DNA of 53,464 nucleotides, from contig NZ_ALKN02000016.1 in NCBI RefSeq assembly GCF_000293865.2, positions 1 through 53,464 on the forward strand, in the 5' to 3' direction. Positions 6,049 to 14,949 of the stretch are shown piece after piece. The stretch comes from Limnohabitans sp. Rim28. Lineage in GTDB: Bacteria > Pseudomonadota > Gammaproteobacteria > Burkholderiales > Burkholderiaceae_C. Every line of letters starts with the position of its first letter. Within the stretch, counting starts at the first letter, position 1. The notes under the pieces were generated by a model that saw only the letters and a program-made list of their open reading frames with translations, was not told the origin of the DNA and ran no database searches. The translations under genes were made by a program, and so were the position numbers.

Positions 6049-7905
6049 ATGGCTACAGCGACCGCATCGATGAACACCGGCATGATGACCATGCCCACCG
6101 GGTCTGAAATGGCCCCAGCCACGGCCAACAACCCTGGCAACAACGCCAACGGCAGCATGGCTTTGACCACTGCCCCCGGCACAACGCCCAACGCAGCCGC
6201 CAACAATGGCTTGAACGTTTGGCAAAACCTCGGTATTTCCGACACCTTCAGCAAAGCGCTGAACCAACCCTCTGTGCGCAAGGTGTTGCCACTGATCTTG
6301 ATGTTGGCCGTGTTGGTGGTGTTTTTGTTGGCTTATGCCTGGATGCAGTCCACGCCCTACCGACCTGTGATGCCCGGTTTGCAAGAGGCCGACCAACAAG
6401 CTGCTTTTGAATCCCTCAAAACGGCTGATTTCAAGCCCAAGATTGACCCTGCCACAGGCCAGTTGACCGTTCCGACCAACCGTTTTCACGAGGCGCGCAT
6501 TTTGCTGGCCTCGCAGGGCTTGCCCAAGGCCGGCACCACCGGCATGGAGGGGCTGAAAGACCAGTCGTCCATGACGACCAGCCAGTTGATGGAGCAGGTC
6601 AAGATCAACACGGCTTTGGAGCAAGAGCTGGCCCGCAGCATCATGCAAATTGGCACGGTGCAAAGCGCACGCGTGCATTTGGCCACGCCCAAACAAAGCG
6701 TTTTTGTGCGCGACCGCACGCCCCCAAAGGCCTCGGTGGTGCTGGCGCCCTACCCGGGCCGCGCGGTGTCGGCCTCGCAAGTGCAGGCGATTGTTCATTT
6801 GGTGTCTTCCAGCGTGCCTTACTTGGCGCCTGACCATGTGACCGTGGTGGACACGGTGGGCAAACTGATGACCGAGTCGGCCACCGAACAAAAACTGGGT
6901 TTGACCTCGGCGCAAGAGCAGCACAAGCAGCACCTGGAAGAGGTTTACCGCAACCGGATCATGCAAATTTTGTCGCCCATGCTGGGTGAAGGCAATGTGC
7001 GCTCGCAAGTGAACCTGACGCTGGATTTCACCCAGACCGAAAGCACCACCGAAGACTTTGACAACCGCGAAAAAGGGCCGCGCACCCGATCTGAAGTGTT
7101 GGCGGAAGACCGCTCGGCCAGCAAGTCGGCCGAAGGCGTTCCTGGGGCTTTGTCCAACACACCACCGCCCGACCCGACCACCACCAACAACACCCAAGTC
7201 GATGGGGCCAAAGGTCAATCCGATTCAACGGGCAAACTCAGCAGCCGTGCGACCCGCAATTTTGAAATTGACCGCACGGTGCGCCATGTGCGCAATGCCA
7301 GCGGTGGCGTGATGAAGGTGAGCGTGGCGGTGTTGGTCAACGAGCGTCCGGTGACCGAAAAATCAACCGACCCCAAAGCCCCCAAGAGCGTACCATTCAC
7401 CCCGCAAGAGCTGGAGCAAATGCAGCAAGTGGTGCGCGGTGTGGTGGGCTTTGACCCGACCCGTGGTGACAGCGTGAGCGTGGTGCCCGCCAAGTTCGAG
7501 GCCCCTGCCCCAATGGAGACGATTCCTTGGTACCTGGAAGACATGGTCCAGTCTGGCATCACCAGCGCCTTGATCGCCATCAGTTTCATCGCGTTCATGA
7601 TGATCGTGGTGCGCCCGATCATGCGCAACCTCTACGACACCAAAGCTGAAGCTGAAGCCAGCGCAATTGCCGCCTTGGCAGATGGCGAATTGAGCGCAGA
7701 CGACATGCGAATGATCCAAATCGGTGAAGGTGAAAGTTTGGAAGAGATCAAGGCCAAGCTGAAACCGAAGAAATCGAGCATCTCGATGGACATGCTGGAC
7801 ACCGCCAACACCTATGACGACAAAGTCGCCCTCATTCGGATGTTGGTGGCCGAAGATTCGGGCCGTGTGGCCAATGTGCTCAAGAGCATGGTCAAAGTCA
7901 ATTGA
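6049..7905 (+). CDS. fliF: Flagellar MS-ring protein FliF
   Basis: FliF forms the membrane MS ring on which the basal body is built. The protein has 618 residues. An unusually long Asn/Thr/Met-rich cytoplasmic N-terminus (about 75 residues) precedes the first membrane helix at about 79-99 (LPLILMLAVLVVFLLAYAWM). The YscJ/FliF ring-building region follows (YRPVMPGLQEADQQAAFESL, LMEQVKINTALEQELARSI, VQSARVHLATPKQSVFVRD). A Pro/Thr-rich periplasmic part and a second membrane helix (about 505-525) come next. The last 35 residues (DDKVALIRMLVAEDSGRVAN) are the FliG-binding tail. It is followed by fliG after 20 bases. Confidence 0.96.
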   Translation: MATATASMNTGMMTMPTGSEMAPATANNPGNNANGSMALTTAPGTTPNAAANNGLNVWQNLGISDTFSKALNQPSVRKVLPLILMLAVLVVFLLAYAWMQSTPYRPVMPGLQEADQQAAFESLKTADFKPKIDPATGQLTVPTNRFHEARILLASQGLPKAGTTGMEGLKDQSSMTTSQLMEQVKINTALEQELARSIMQIGTVQSARVHLATPKQSVFVRDRTPPKASVVLAPYPGRAVSASQVQAIVHLVSSSVPYLAPDHVTVVDTVGKLMTESATEQKLGLTSAQEQHKQHLEEVYRNRIMQILSPMLGEGNVRSQVNLTLDFTQTESTTEDFDNREKGPRTRSEVLAEDRSASKSAEGVPGALSNTPPPDPTTTNNTQVDGAKGQSDSTGKLSSRATRNFEIDRTVRHVRNASGGVMKVSVAVLVNERPVTEKSTDPKAPKSVPFTPQELEQMQQVVRGVVGFDPTRGDSVSVVPAKFEAPAPMETIPWYLEDMVQSGITSALIAISFIAFMMIVVRPIMRNLYDTKAEAEASAIAALADGELSADDMRMIQIGEGESLEEIKAKLKPKKSSISMDMLDTANTYDDKVALIRMLVAEDSGRVANVLKSMVKVN

Positions 7906-7925
7906 ACAAGTCGAGGTAAAAAACC

Positions 7926-9026
7926 ATGGCCACAAAAAAACCCGACGACAAAGACGCAAAAGCCGACAAGTCACCCGCACCCGTTGCCGACACGCCTGAG
8001 ATCACAATGACCCAGGAGTTGACGCAGGAGTTGGCGGAACTGACCAGCACCCAGCGTGCAGCTGTTTTGATGCTTTTGTTGGGCGAACAACAGGCTTCTG
8101 AAATCATCCGCTTCATGAACCCCAAAGAGGTTCAGGCCCTGGGCGCCGCCATGGTGTCGGTGTCAGATTTGTCGCAGGAAGCCGTCAACATCGTGCTGGA
8201 CGAATTTGTCACCATGCTCAAAAAGCAAACCAGTCTGGGACTGGGCACGGGCGACTATGTTGAAAAAGTGCTGAAACGCGCTTTGGGCGACGACAAAGCA
8301 GCCTCGGTGCTCAGCCGCATAATGCCGGGGCAAGGCAGCAAGGGTTTGGAGATTTTGAAATGGATGGATGCCCGCTCCATCGCTGAAATGATCCGAGGCG
8401 AACACCCTCAGGTCGTGGCCATTATTTTGTCGGTCCTGGAATACACCGTGGCGGCAGATGTGATGAATTTCTTGCCCCCCGAGGCCAGGCCAGAAATCAT
8501 GCAAAGGATTGCCAGCCTGGAGACGGTCCAGCCCTCGGCCATGGAAGAGCTTGAGCAAATCATGATGAAGCAATTTGCTTCCAACTCATCTTCCAAGTCC
8601 TCCAGCTTTGGGGGTGTCAAAGCGGCTGCAAAAATCATGAATTCGGTCAAAGTGGAGTTGGAGTCGTCCATCATGGCTGGCTTGTCCCAAATTGATCCCG
8701 ACCTGATGCAAAAAATTCAGGACAACATGTTCACCTTTGAAAATTTGGTGGGCGTGGACAACAAAGGCATTCAGGCCATCATGCGCACGGCAGAGCCCGA
8801 TCTGCTGATGGTGGCCCTCAAGGGTGCACCCGATTTCGTCAAGGACAAATTTTTGGGCAACATGTCAGCCCGTGCCAGGGTCATGTTTGTCGACGACATG
8901 GAGTCCAAAGGTCCTCTGCGCATCACCGAAGTGGAAGAAGCGCAAAAGAAAATCATGCGCTTGGCACGCAAACTGTCCGATGCCGGCGAACTGGTTTTAG
9001 CAGGCGGTGGCGATGGCTTTGTCTGA
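7926..9026 (+). CDS. fliG: Flagellar motor switch protein FliG
   Basis: FliG links the MS ring to the C ring and interacts with the stator MotA. The product has 366 residues, some 30 more than usual, from a lysine/aspartate-rich N-terminal extension (MATKKPDDKDAKADK). The three FliG domains are present. The N-domain begins at about 40 (TSTQRAAVLMLLLGEQQASE). The middle domain includes EHPQVVAIILSVLE. The C-domain has the charged torque helix (KDKFLGNMSARAR, then VDDMESKGPLRITEVEEAQK). Its last codons overlap the start of fliI, so the usual intervening fliH is absent from this position. Confidence 0.96.
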   Translation: MATKKPDDKDAKADKSPAPVADTPEITMTQELTQELAELTSTQRAAVLMLLLGEQQASEIIRFMNPKEVQALGAAMVSVSDLSQEAVNIVLDEFVTMLKKQTSLGLGTGDYVEKVLKRALGDDKAASVLSRIMPGQGSKGLEILKWMDARSIAEMIRGEHPQVVAIILSVLEYTVAADVMNFLPPEARPEIMQRIASLETVQPSAMEELEQIMMKQFASNSSSKSSSFGGVKAAAKIMNSVKVELESSIMAGLSQIDPDLMQKIQDNMFTFENLVGVDNKGIQAIMRTAEPDLLMVALKGAPDFVKDKFLGNMSARARVMFVDDMESKGPLRITEVEEAQKKIMRLARKLSDAGELVLAGGGDGFV

Positions 9027-10377
9027 CCAAACTACATCGCTGGGTCTCGGCGACAGTATCAGTTTTGAGTCGGAGGTCAACCAGTTGGTTGGCTCATTGC
9101 ACGCCCCTGATCCCCAACGCAACGGCACGCTGGTGCGCTTGGTCGGCATGCGGCTGGAGACGCGAGGCCTGATGGCCCCCTTGGGCGCGTGCTGCGAAAT
9201 CGTGGGGCAGCTGGGCCACCGGGTCGAGGCCGAGGTGGTGGGCTTCAACGACGAGACCTTGTTTTTATTGCCCTTCACCGAACCCCAGGGCATTGGCCCG
9301 GGCGCGCGGGTAAGGGTGCTCAGCCACACATCCCAAGTGGCTTTGGGCCCTGATTTGCTGGGGCGCATCATCGACGGACGCGGCCAACCCTTGGATGGCA
9401 AGCCGGCCCCCGATTGCCGAGATGTGCTGAGCCTGCAAGGCCGCCCCATCAACCCGATGGAGCGCGGTCCGATCAAAGAAATTCTGGACGTGGGCGTCAA
9501 AGCCATCAACGGCATGCTGACGATTGGCCGGGGCCAACGCTTGGGTCTGATCGCAGGTTCTGGTGTGGGCAAGAGCGTGTTGCTGGGCATGATGACCCGG
9601 TTCACCGAAGCCGACGTGGTGGTGATTGGCCTGATTGGCGAGCGAGGGCGCGAAGTTCAGGCCTTCATTGAAGAGTCGCTGGGGCCGGTGGGCTTGGCCA
9701 AGTCGGTGCTGGTGGCAGCACCCGCCAACGAATCGCCGGTGCTGCGCCTCAAAGCCACGCACATGACGCATGTGATTGCCGAGTACTTCAGAGACCAAGG
9801 CAAGAACGTGTTGATGCTGGTGGACAGCCTGACCCGCGTGGCGCATGCCCAGCGCGAAATCGGTCTGGCGGTGGGCGAGCCGCCTACGGCCAAGGGTTAT
9901 CCGCCTTCGGTGTTTGCCTTGCTGCCCAACCTGATTGAGCGCGCTGGCGTAGGCCGCCACGGCGTGGGTTCGATCACGGCCATCTACACCGTTTTGGCCG
10001 AGGGCGACGACGCCAACGACCCGATCGTGGACATTGCCCGTGCCTCGCTCGATGGCCAGGTGATGCTGTCGCGCAAGCTGGCCGATGCCGCGCACTACCC
10101 CGCCATCGATCTGAATGGTTCGGTGTCGCGGGTGATGCAAAACCTGATCTCGCCGGAAGATCAAAAAATAGCCAACCGCTTCAGGCGTTTGTGGTCCTTG
10201 TACCAACAAAACCAAGACCTGATTCAGGTGGGCGCCTATGAAGCTGGCAGCAACCCCGACCTGGACCAAGCCATCCGTTTGCGCTCGTCGATGGAACATT
10301 TTTTACAACAAGACATGCACAGCAGCCAAGACTCCGAGTCAACCCGACGCGAAGTTCAGGCGCTGATGCAGGTGTAA
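9013..10377 (+). CDS. fliI: Flagellum-specific export ATPase FliI
   Basis: FliI hydrolyses ATP to assist export of flagellar subunits. The protein has about 454 residues with Walker A AGSGVGKS near residue 180, Walker B VLMLVDSLTRVA, and the type III ATPase signature GEPPTAKGYPPSVFALLP. The start is taken as ATG 9013 rather than GTG 9007; both lie inside the end of fliG. Translation is probably coupled to fliG. FliH, its regulator, is encoded 6 kb upstream instead of next door. Confidence 0.96.
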   Translation: MALSDQTTSLGLGDSISFESEVNQLVGSLHAPDPQRNGTLVRLVGMRLETRGLMAPLGACCEIVGQLGHRVEAEVVGFNDETLFLLPFTEPQGIGPGARVRVLSHTSQVALGPDLLGRIIDGRGQPLDGKPAPDCRDVLSLQGRPINPMERGPIKEILDVGVKAINGMLTIGRGQRLGLIAGSGVGKSVLLGMMTRFTEADVVVIGLIGERGREVQAFIEESLGPVGLAKSVLVAAPANESPVLRLKATHMTHVIAEYFRDQGKNVLMLVDSLTRVAHAQREIGLAVGEPPTAKGYPPSVFALLPNLIERAGVGRHGVGSITAIYTVLAEGDDANDPIVDIARASLDGQVMLSRKLADAAHYPAIDLNGSVSRVMQNLISPEDQKIANRFRRLWSLYQQNQDLIQVGAYEAGSNPDLDQAIRLRSSMEHFLQQDMHSSQDSESTRREVQALMQV

Positions 10378-10395
10378 TTCTCAACAGGGCTCCAC

Positions 10396-10845
10396 ATGCG
10401 ACAAATTCGAACCTGCTGGCCTGTCTTGGTCAAAAAAACCCAAGACGCTGTGAACGAGGCCCAGACTGAGATTGGTCAAGCTTTGGCCCGCGTTGACCAA
10501 CTGGAGGCCAGCCATGAAAGGCTGTGCAGGCTTTACGACGAGTACCGTTTGCAAGAGCAAGCGGGTCAGGTGTCTGTCATGGGCATGCAAGCCAGCATGA
10601 ACCAACGGCAATTCATGGCCCAATTGCTCAATTTGCAGCAACGCGTGGTGCTGGACTTGAGCAGGGCCAGGGAACAACTGGCTTTGGCTCGGAAAAAACG
10701 CAGCATGGCTGAAATTGAGCTGCACAAGATGAAGTCCATGGAAGAGCAAGATGTCAAAGCGGTCGCACTGGACCAGCAACGCCATGAGCAAAAGCGGATG
10801 GACGAGTTGGGCGTGCGGCAGTTCAACCTGAGCATGCAGCGCTGA
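10396..10845 (+). CDS. fliJ: Flagellar export protein FliJ
   Basis: FliJ is a small coiled-coil stalk that works with the FliI-FliH complex and cycles export chaperones. The 149-residue product is almost wholly helical, with heptad-like stretches such as QIGQALARVDQL-type and MAEIELHKMKSMEEQ. Sequence identity within the family is low, so the call rests on length, coiled-coil character and its place 18 bases after fliI. It is the last flagellar gene here; fliK, fliL and fliM are not in the window. Confidence 0.88.
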   Translation: MRQIRTCWPVLVKKTQDAVNEAQTEIGQALARVDQLEASHERLCRLYDEYRLQEQAGQVSVMGMQASMNQRQFMAQLLNLQQRVVLDLSRAREQLALARKKRSMAEIELHKMKSMEEQDVKAVALDQQRHEQKRMDELGVRQFNLSMQR

Positions 10846-10926
10846 AGGGTCGGTTCAAAGGGTTTTCACGGGGTCTGATGCCCTCAAAAGGGCAAATCAA
10901 TTGACCCATAATGACCGGGATCGTTG

Positions 10927-10954
10927 AACGCCACACCGTGGTTTGGCGTTTTTT
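10927..10954 (+). terminator. Rho-independent terminator after fliJ
   Basis: Arms AACGCCA (10927-10933) and TGGCGTT (10944-10950) are followed by a run of T through 10954. It separates the flagellar operon from the transporter operon. Confidence 0.75.
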
Positions 10955-10977
10955 CTACCTTGTTAATGGAGACTCCC

Positions 10978-12171
10978 ATGAGCCAACCCTCTTCACGCCG
11001 CCAAGTATTGGCACAAGGCGCTGCCCTGTTGGGCGCCACTTCTTCGGGCCTGCTGGTGCCGCAAAGTGCGCTGGCGCAGTCTGGCAAGATCCGCGTGGGC
11101 CTGATGCTGCCTTACACCGGCACCTTTGCACAGCTGGGCGTGGCCATCGAAAACGGCTTGCGCATGGCCATCAACGAACAAGGCGGCAAGCTGGGTGGCC
11201 GTGAAATCGAATGGTTCAAGGTGGACGACGAGTCCGAACCCTCAAAAGCCATCGAAAACGCCAACAAACTGGTGCAGCGCGACAAGGTCGATGTGCTGGT
11301 GGGCACCGTCCATTCGGGCGTGCAAATGGGCATCCACCGCGTGGCCCGCGAAAGCGGCGTGATCAACCTGATCCCCAACGCCGGCGTGCACATGGCCACC
11401 CGTGCCCAGTGCGCCCCCAACGTGTTTCGCACCAGTTTTTCCAACAGCCAGCCCACCATGGCTTTGGGCGAAACCATGGTCAAGCGCGGCCACAAAAAGG
11501 CCGTCTGGATCACTTGGAAGTACGCTGCGGGCGACGAGGCTTTTGAAGGCTTCCGCGACAGCTACACCAAAGCGGGTGGCACGATTGTCAAAGAGCTGGG
11601 CCTGCCCTTCCCCAACGTCGAGTTCCAGGCACTGCTGACCGAAATTGCCGCCCTCAAACCCGACGCGGTGGCCTGCTTCTTTGCAGGCGGTGGTGCGGCC
11701 AAGTTCTTGCGCGACTACGCGGCCGCTGGCCTCAAGGGCAAGATTCCACTCTATGGCTCGGGCTTTTTGACCGAAGGCGTGTTGGACGCGGCGGGGCCTG
11801 CTGCCGACGGCGTGCTGACCACCCTGCACTATGGCGATGGCATCGAGACCAAGCGCAACAAAGAGTTCCGCCTGAACTACGCCAAGACCTTCAAGCTGCA
11901 GCCCGATGTGTACGCGGTGCAAGGCTACGACACCGGCTTGCTGCTGGTACAAGGCGCCAACGCCGTCAAGGGTGACGTGAGCCAAAAGGCCGCCATGATC
12001 AAGGCCATGGAAACCGCTGTCATCGACAGCCCGCGTGGCAAGTGGACCATGAGCAAGTCGCACAACCCGGTGCAAGACATCTACCTGCGTGAAGTCTCGA
12101 ACAAAGAGAACAAAGTGATCGGCGTTGCCGCCAAGGCGCTGGCCGACTCCGGCGCTGGTTGCCGCATGTAA
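10978..12171 (+). CDS. ABC transporter substrate-binding protein, LivJ/Leu-Ile-Val type
   Basis: This periplasmic protein delivers substrate to the permease encoded downstream. The 397-residue product starts at ATG 10978 with GGAG at 10968-10971. It has a signal peptide of Tat appearance (SSRRQVLAQGAALLG, cleavage after SALAQ). The type I periplasmic binding fold follows: KIRVGLMLPYTGTFAQLG, VLVGTVHSGVQMGIHRVARE, LPFPNVEFQALLTEI. The family takes branched-chain amino acids, amides, urea or aromatic acids, so the substrate is open. The nearby pobR-pobA pair makes an aromatic acid worth considering. It is followed by a strong hairpin before the permease genes. Confidence 0.93.
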   Translation: MSQPSSRRQVLAQGAALLGATSSGLLVPQSALAQSGKIRVGLMLPYTGTFAQLGVAIENGLRMAINEQGGKLGGREIEWFKVDDESEPSKAIENANKLVQRDKVDVLVGTVHSGVQMGIHRVARESGVINLIPNAGVHMATRAQCAPNVFRTSFSNSQPTMALGETMVKRGHKKAVWITWKYAAGDEAFEGFRDSYTKAGGTIVKELGLPFPNVEFQALLTEIAALKPDAVACFFAGGGAAKFLRDYAAAGLKGKIPLYGSGFLTEGVLDAAGPAADGVLTTLHYGDGIETKRNKEFRLNYAKTFKLQPDVYAVQGYDTGLLLVQGANAVKGDVSQKAAMIKAMETAVIDSPRGKWTMSKSHNPVQDIYLREVSNKENKVIGVAAKALADSGAGCRM

Positions 12172-12192
12172 ACTGCGCGGGCCCTCCGTGCC

Positions 12193-12217
12193 ACGGCGGA
12201 TTTCGGTCCGCCGTTTT
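12193..12217 (+). terminator. Hairpin with short T run between binding protein and permease genes
   Basis: ACGGCGGA (12193-12200) and TCCGCCGT (12207-12214) pair perfectly around TTTCGG, followed by TTTTC. It probably lets only part of transcription pass, giving more binding protein than permease, or stabilises the 3' end of the first gene. Confidence 0.65.
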
Positions 12218-12279
12218 CATTGGCGCTTGGGGCTTGCGCCCTGCCCTGCCGTTCTCATCCATTCATAGCGAAATTCCCG

Positions 12280-13143
12280 ATGGACTTTGTGAATTTTTTG
12301 ATCCAGCTGCTCAACAGCGTTCAGTACGGGCTGCTGCTGTTCATGCTGGCTGCGGGCCTGACGCTGATCTTCGGCATCATGGGCGTGGTCAATCTGGCGC
12401 ACGGCAGTTTTTACATGCTGGGCGCTTACCTGGCTTGGTCTTTGGCGGCGCAGCTGGGCAGCTTCACACTGGCCATCATCGTGGGCACGGCTTTGTCGGT
12501 GGCCTTTGGCTTGCTCATTGAGCGTTTGTTGTTTCGGCACTTTTATCACCGCGACCACCTGGACCAAGTGCTGCTGACCTTCGGCCTGATCTATGTGTTT
12601 GAAGAACTGCGCTCCATCATCTGGGGGGACGATGTGCACGGCTTGCCTGTGCCCCAATTGTTGGCAGCGTCCATTCCCCTGACCGAAAACCTGTCCTACC
12701 CGGTGTACCGCCTGTTCATGTCGGGCGTGTGCTTGGTGCTCGCACTGGGCTTGTATTTGCTGATCTCCAAAACCCGTTTGGGCATGAAGATCCGTGCGGG
12801 CGCCTTCAACCGCGAGATGACCGAGTCGCTGGGGGTCAACATCCAACTCATCCACTCGGTGGTGTTTGCTTTGGGCATTGGGCTGGCTTCGATTGCAGGC
12901 ATGATCGCCGCCCCCGTGTCCAGCGTGTACCCCAATATGGGCAGTCAGGTGCTGATCATGTGCTTTGTGGTGGTGGTCATTGGCGGCATTGGCTCGGTGC
13001 GCGGTGCTTTGATCGCTGCCCTGCTGGTGGGCCTGGTCGACACCTTTGGCAAAGTGCTGCTGCCCCAAGCCTCGGGCATGCTGGTCTATGTGCTGATGGC
13101 GGCTGTGCTGCTGTACAAACCCGAAGGCCTGTTCAAGCAATGA
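12280..13143 (+). CDS. livH: Branched-chain-type ABC transporter permease, LivH family
   Basis: This inner-membrane permease has 287 residues and about eight hydrophobic segments. Family landmarks are GLTLIFGIMGVVNLAHGSFY near the N-terminus and VIGGIGSVRGALIAALLVGL near the C-terminus. The ATG at 12280 is chosen because the protein then begins MDFVNFLIQ like its relatives; the longer frame upstream has no plausible N-terminus. It is followed 16 bases later by the second permease gene. Confidence 0.93.
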   Translation: MDFVNFLIQLLNSVQYGLLLFMLAAGLTLIFGIMGVVNLAHGSFYMLGAYLAWSLAAQLGSFTLAIIVGTALSVAFGLLIERLLFRHFYHRDHLDQVLLTFGLIYVFEELRSIIWGDDVHGLPVPQLLAASIPLTENLSYPVYRLFMSGVCLVLALGLYLLISKTRLGMKIRAGAFNREMTESLGVNIQLIHSVVFALGIGLASIAGMIAAPVSSVYPNMGSQVLIMCFVVVVIGGIGSVRGALIAALLVGLVDTFGKVLLPQASGMLVYVLMAAVLLYKPEGLFKQ

Positions 13144-13159
13144 CCCCGAGAAGAACACC

Positions 13160-14188
13160 ATGAGCATGCCGCAAATTCACCTCGAAACCCTGCCACGCAG
13201 CATCCAGCTGGTGATGGTGCTGGGATTTTTGGCGCTCGCCGCCTTCCCCTTTGTGGGGTCTGACTTTTACACGGCCATGGTCGTGCGCATGATGATCCTG
13301 GCCATCTTGGCCATGAGCCTCGATTTGCTGCAAGGCGTGACCGGGCTTGTTTCTTTGGGCCATGCCGCTTACTTTGGCTTGGCCGGTTATGTGCTGGCTT
13401 TCATCACCCCTCAAAACGAAGCCATCAGCCTGTACACCAGCTTGCCGTTGGCGGTGGGCGGCGCAGCCTTGGCGGCGCTGGTGATTGGCTTTTTGGTGGT
13501 GCGCACCCACGGCATTTACTTCATCATGGTCACCATGGCTTTCGCGCAGATGATTTTTTTCATCTTCTTTGACAACAAGGCATTGGGCGGCTCGGACGGT
13601 TTGTTCCTCAACTTCCGGCCCGACGCGGGCATCATCGACCTGGAAAACAAGCGCGTGTTTTATTACTTCACGCTGGCTTGCCTGGTGGCGGTTTATGTGT
13701 TTTTGCGCCGCCTGCTCTGGAGCCCCTTTGGCCGAGCCCTGTCGGGCATTCGGGTGAACGAGCACCGCATGCGGGCGCTGGGTTTCAACACCTTCAGTCA
13801 CAAGCTGGCGGCCTTCACGCTGGCCGGGGCATTGGCGGGTTTGGCGGGCTATTTGTTTGCCGCCCAAACCGGGTTTGTGAACCCCGAGCTGATGGGCTTT
13901 CACCTCAGCGCACACGCCATCATGATGGTGATTTTGGGGGGCATGGGCAATTTTGCGGGGGCCATTGTGGGGGCCTTCAGCTTTGAGTATTTGCTGCATG
14001 TCTTCAAGGACTTGCCCGACATGGGTGGCTTCAAAACCGGCAAACACTGGCAGATGTGGATGGGCCTGTTCATCGTGGCGCTGATCATTTTTGCGCCCAA
14101 GGGCATTTTGGGCCTGGTCAACCGCTTCATCGGTGACAAAGCCCCCGCAGGCAAAACGGCTGCAGGCAAGGAGGCAGGCCATGACTGA
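13160..14188 (+). CDS. livM: Branched-chain-type ABC transporter permease, LivM family
   Basis: This second inner-membrane permease has 342 residues with many hydrophobic helices. It carries the LivM signature GLVSLGHAAYFGLAGYVLA and the C-terminal ILGGMGNFAGAIVGAFSFE. The stretch SGIRVNEHRMRALGFNTF faces the ATPases. Its stop overlaps the start of the first ATPase gene by 8 bases, showing translational coupling. Confidence 0.93.
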   Translation: MSMPQIHLETLPRSIQLVMVLGFLALAAFPFVGSDFYTAMVVRMMILAILAMSLDLLQGVTGLVSLGHAAYFGLAGYVLAFITPQNEAISLYTSLPLAVGGAALAALVIGFLVVRTHGIYFIMVTMAFAQMIFFIFFDNKALGGSDGLFLNFRPDAGIIDLENKRVFYYFTLACLVAVYVFLRRLLWSPFGRALSGIRVNEHRMRALGFNTFSHKLAAFTLAGALAGLAGYLFAAQTGFVNPELMGFHLSAHAIMMVILGGMGNFAGAIVGAFSFEYLLHVFKDLPDMGGFKTGKHWQMWMGLFIVALIIFAPKGILGLVNRFIGDKAPAGKTAAGKEAGHD

Positions 14189-14948
14189 GCGCAACACCTT
14201 GATGTCGGCCGCCGGCCTGACCAAACGCTTTGGTGGCCTGGCAGCGGTGAACGATGTGTCCCTTGATCTTTGGCGCGGGCACATTCATGCGGTGATTGGC
14301 CCCAATGGTGCGGGCAAGTCCACGCTGGCCAACTTGCTCTCGGGTGACCTGCCCCCCACCAGCGGGCGCATGACGCTGTCGGGCACCGACATCACGGGCT
14401 GGACCCCTGAAAAAATCTCGCGCCATGGCCTGGGGCGCAGCTACCAAAAGACCAACATCTTCGGCACCTTCACAGTGTGGGACAACGTGCGTTTGTCCGC
14501 CCAATCGCGTGCACAGCCCTCGCCTTTCAACCCTTTGGGGTGGCTACAAGCTGCGGCCAGGATGCAGGCGGTTAACCAGCGCGCCGAACGCGCCATCGAA
14601 CTGGCCGGGTTGCAAGACCGCCGCCACGCCCAAGCAGGCGCCACAAGCCACGGCGAACAACGCCAGCTGGAGATCGCCATGACCCTGGCCACCGAACCCC
14701 AAGTCTTGCTGCTGGACGAACCGCTGGCCGGCATGGGCCAGGCCGAGGCCGAACGCATGGTGCAGCTTTTGCTGCGTCTCAAAAATGAACATGCCATCTT
14801 GCTGGTCGAGCACGACATGGACGCCGTCTTCACCCTGGCCGACCATCTGACGGTGATGGTCAACGGACTAGTGATTGCGAGCGACACGCCCGCAGCCGTG
14901 CGTGCCGATGCGGGCGTGCAGGCGGCTTACTTGGGCGAGGAACATTGA
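14181..14948 (+). CDS. livG: ABC transporter ATP-binding protein, LivG family
   Basis: This is one of two cytoplasmic ATPases that drive the permease pair. The 255-residue product starts at ATG 14181 inside the end of livM. It shows Walker A GPNGAGKST, Walker B VLLLDEPLAGM and the switch His in LLVEHDMD. The signature motif is atypical: SHGEQRQLEIAM replaces the usual S-x-G-x-Q run (T-S-H-G-E-Q-R-Q), as is common in LivG proteins. Confidence 0.93.
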   Translation: MTERNTLMSAAGLTKRFGGLAAVNDVSLDLWRGHIHAVIGPNGAGKSTLANLLSGDLPPTSGRMTLSGTDITGWTPEKISRHGLGRSYQKTNIFGTFTVWDNVRLSAQSRAQPSPFNPLGWLQAAARMQAVNQRAERAIELAGLQDRRHAQAGATSHGEQRQLEIAMTLATEPQVLLLDEPLAGMGQAEAERMVQLLLRLKNEHAILLVEHDMDAVFTLADHLTVMVNGLVIASDTPAAVRADAGVQAAYLGEEH

Positions 14949-14949
14949 G

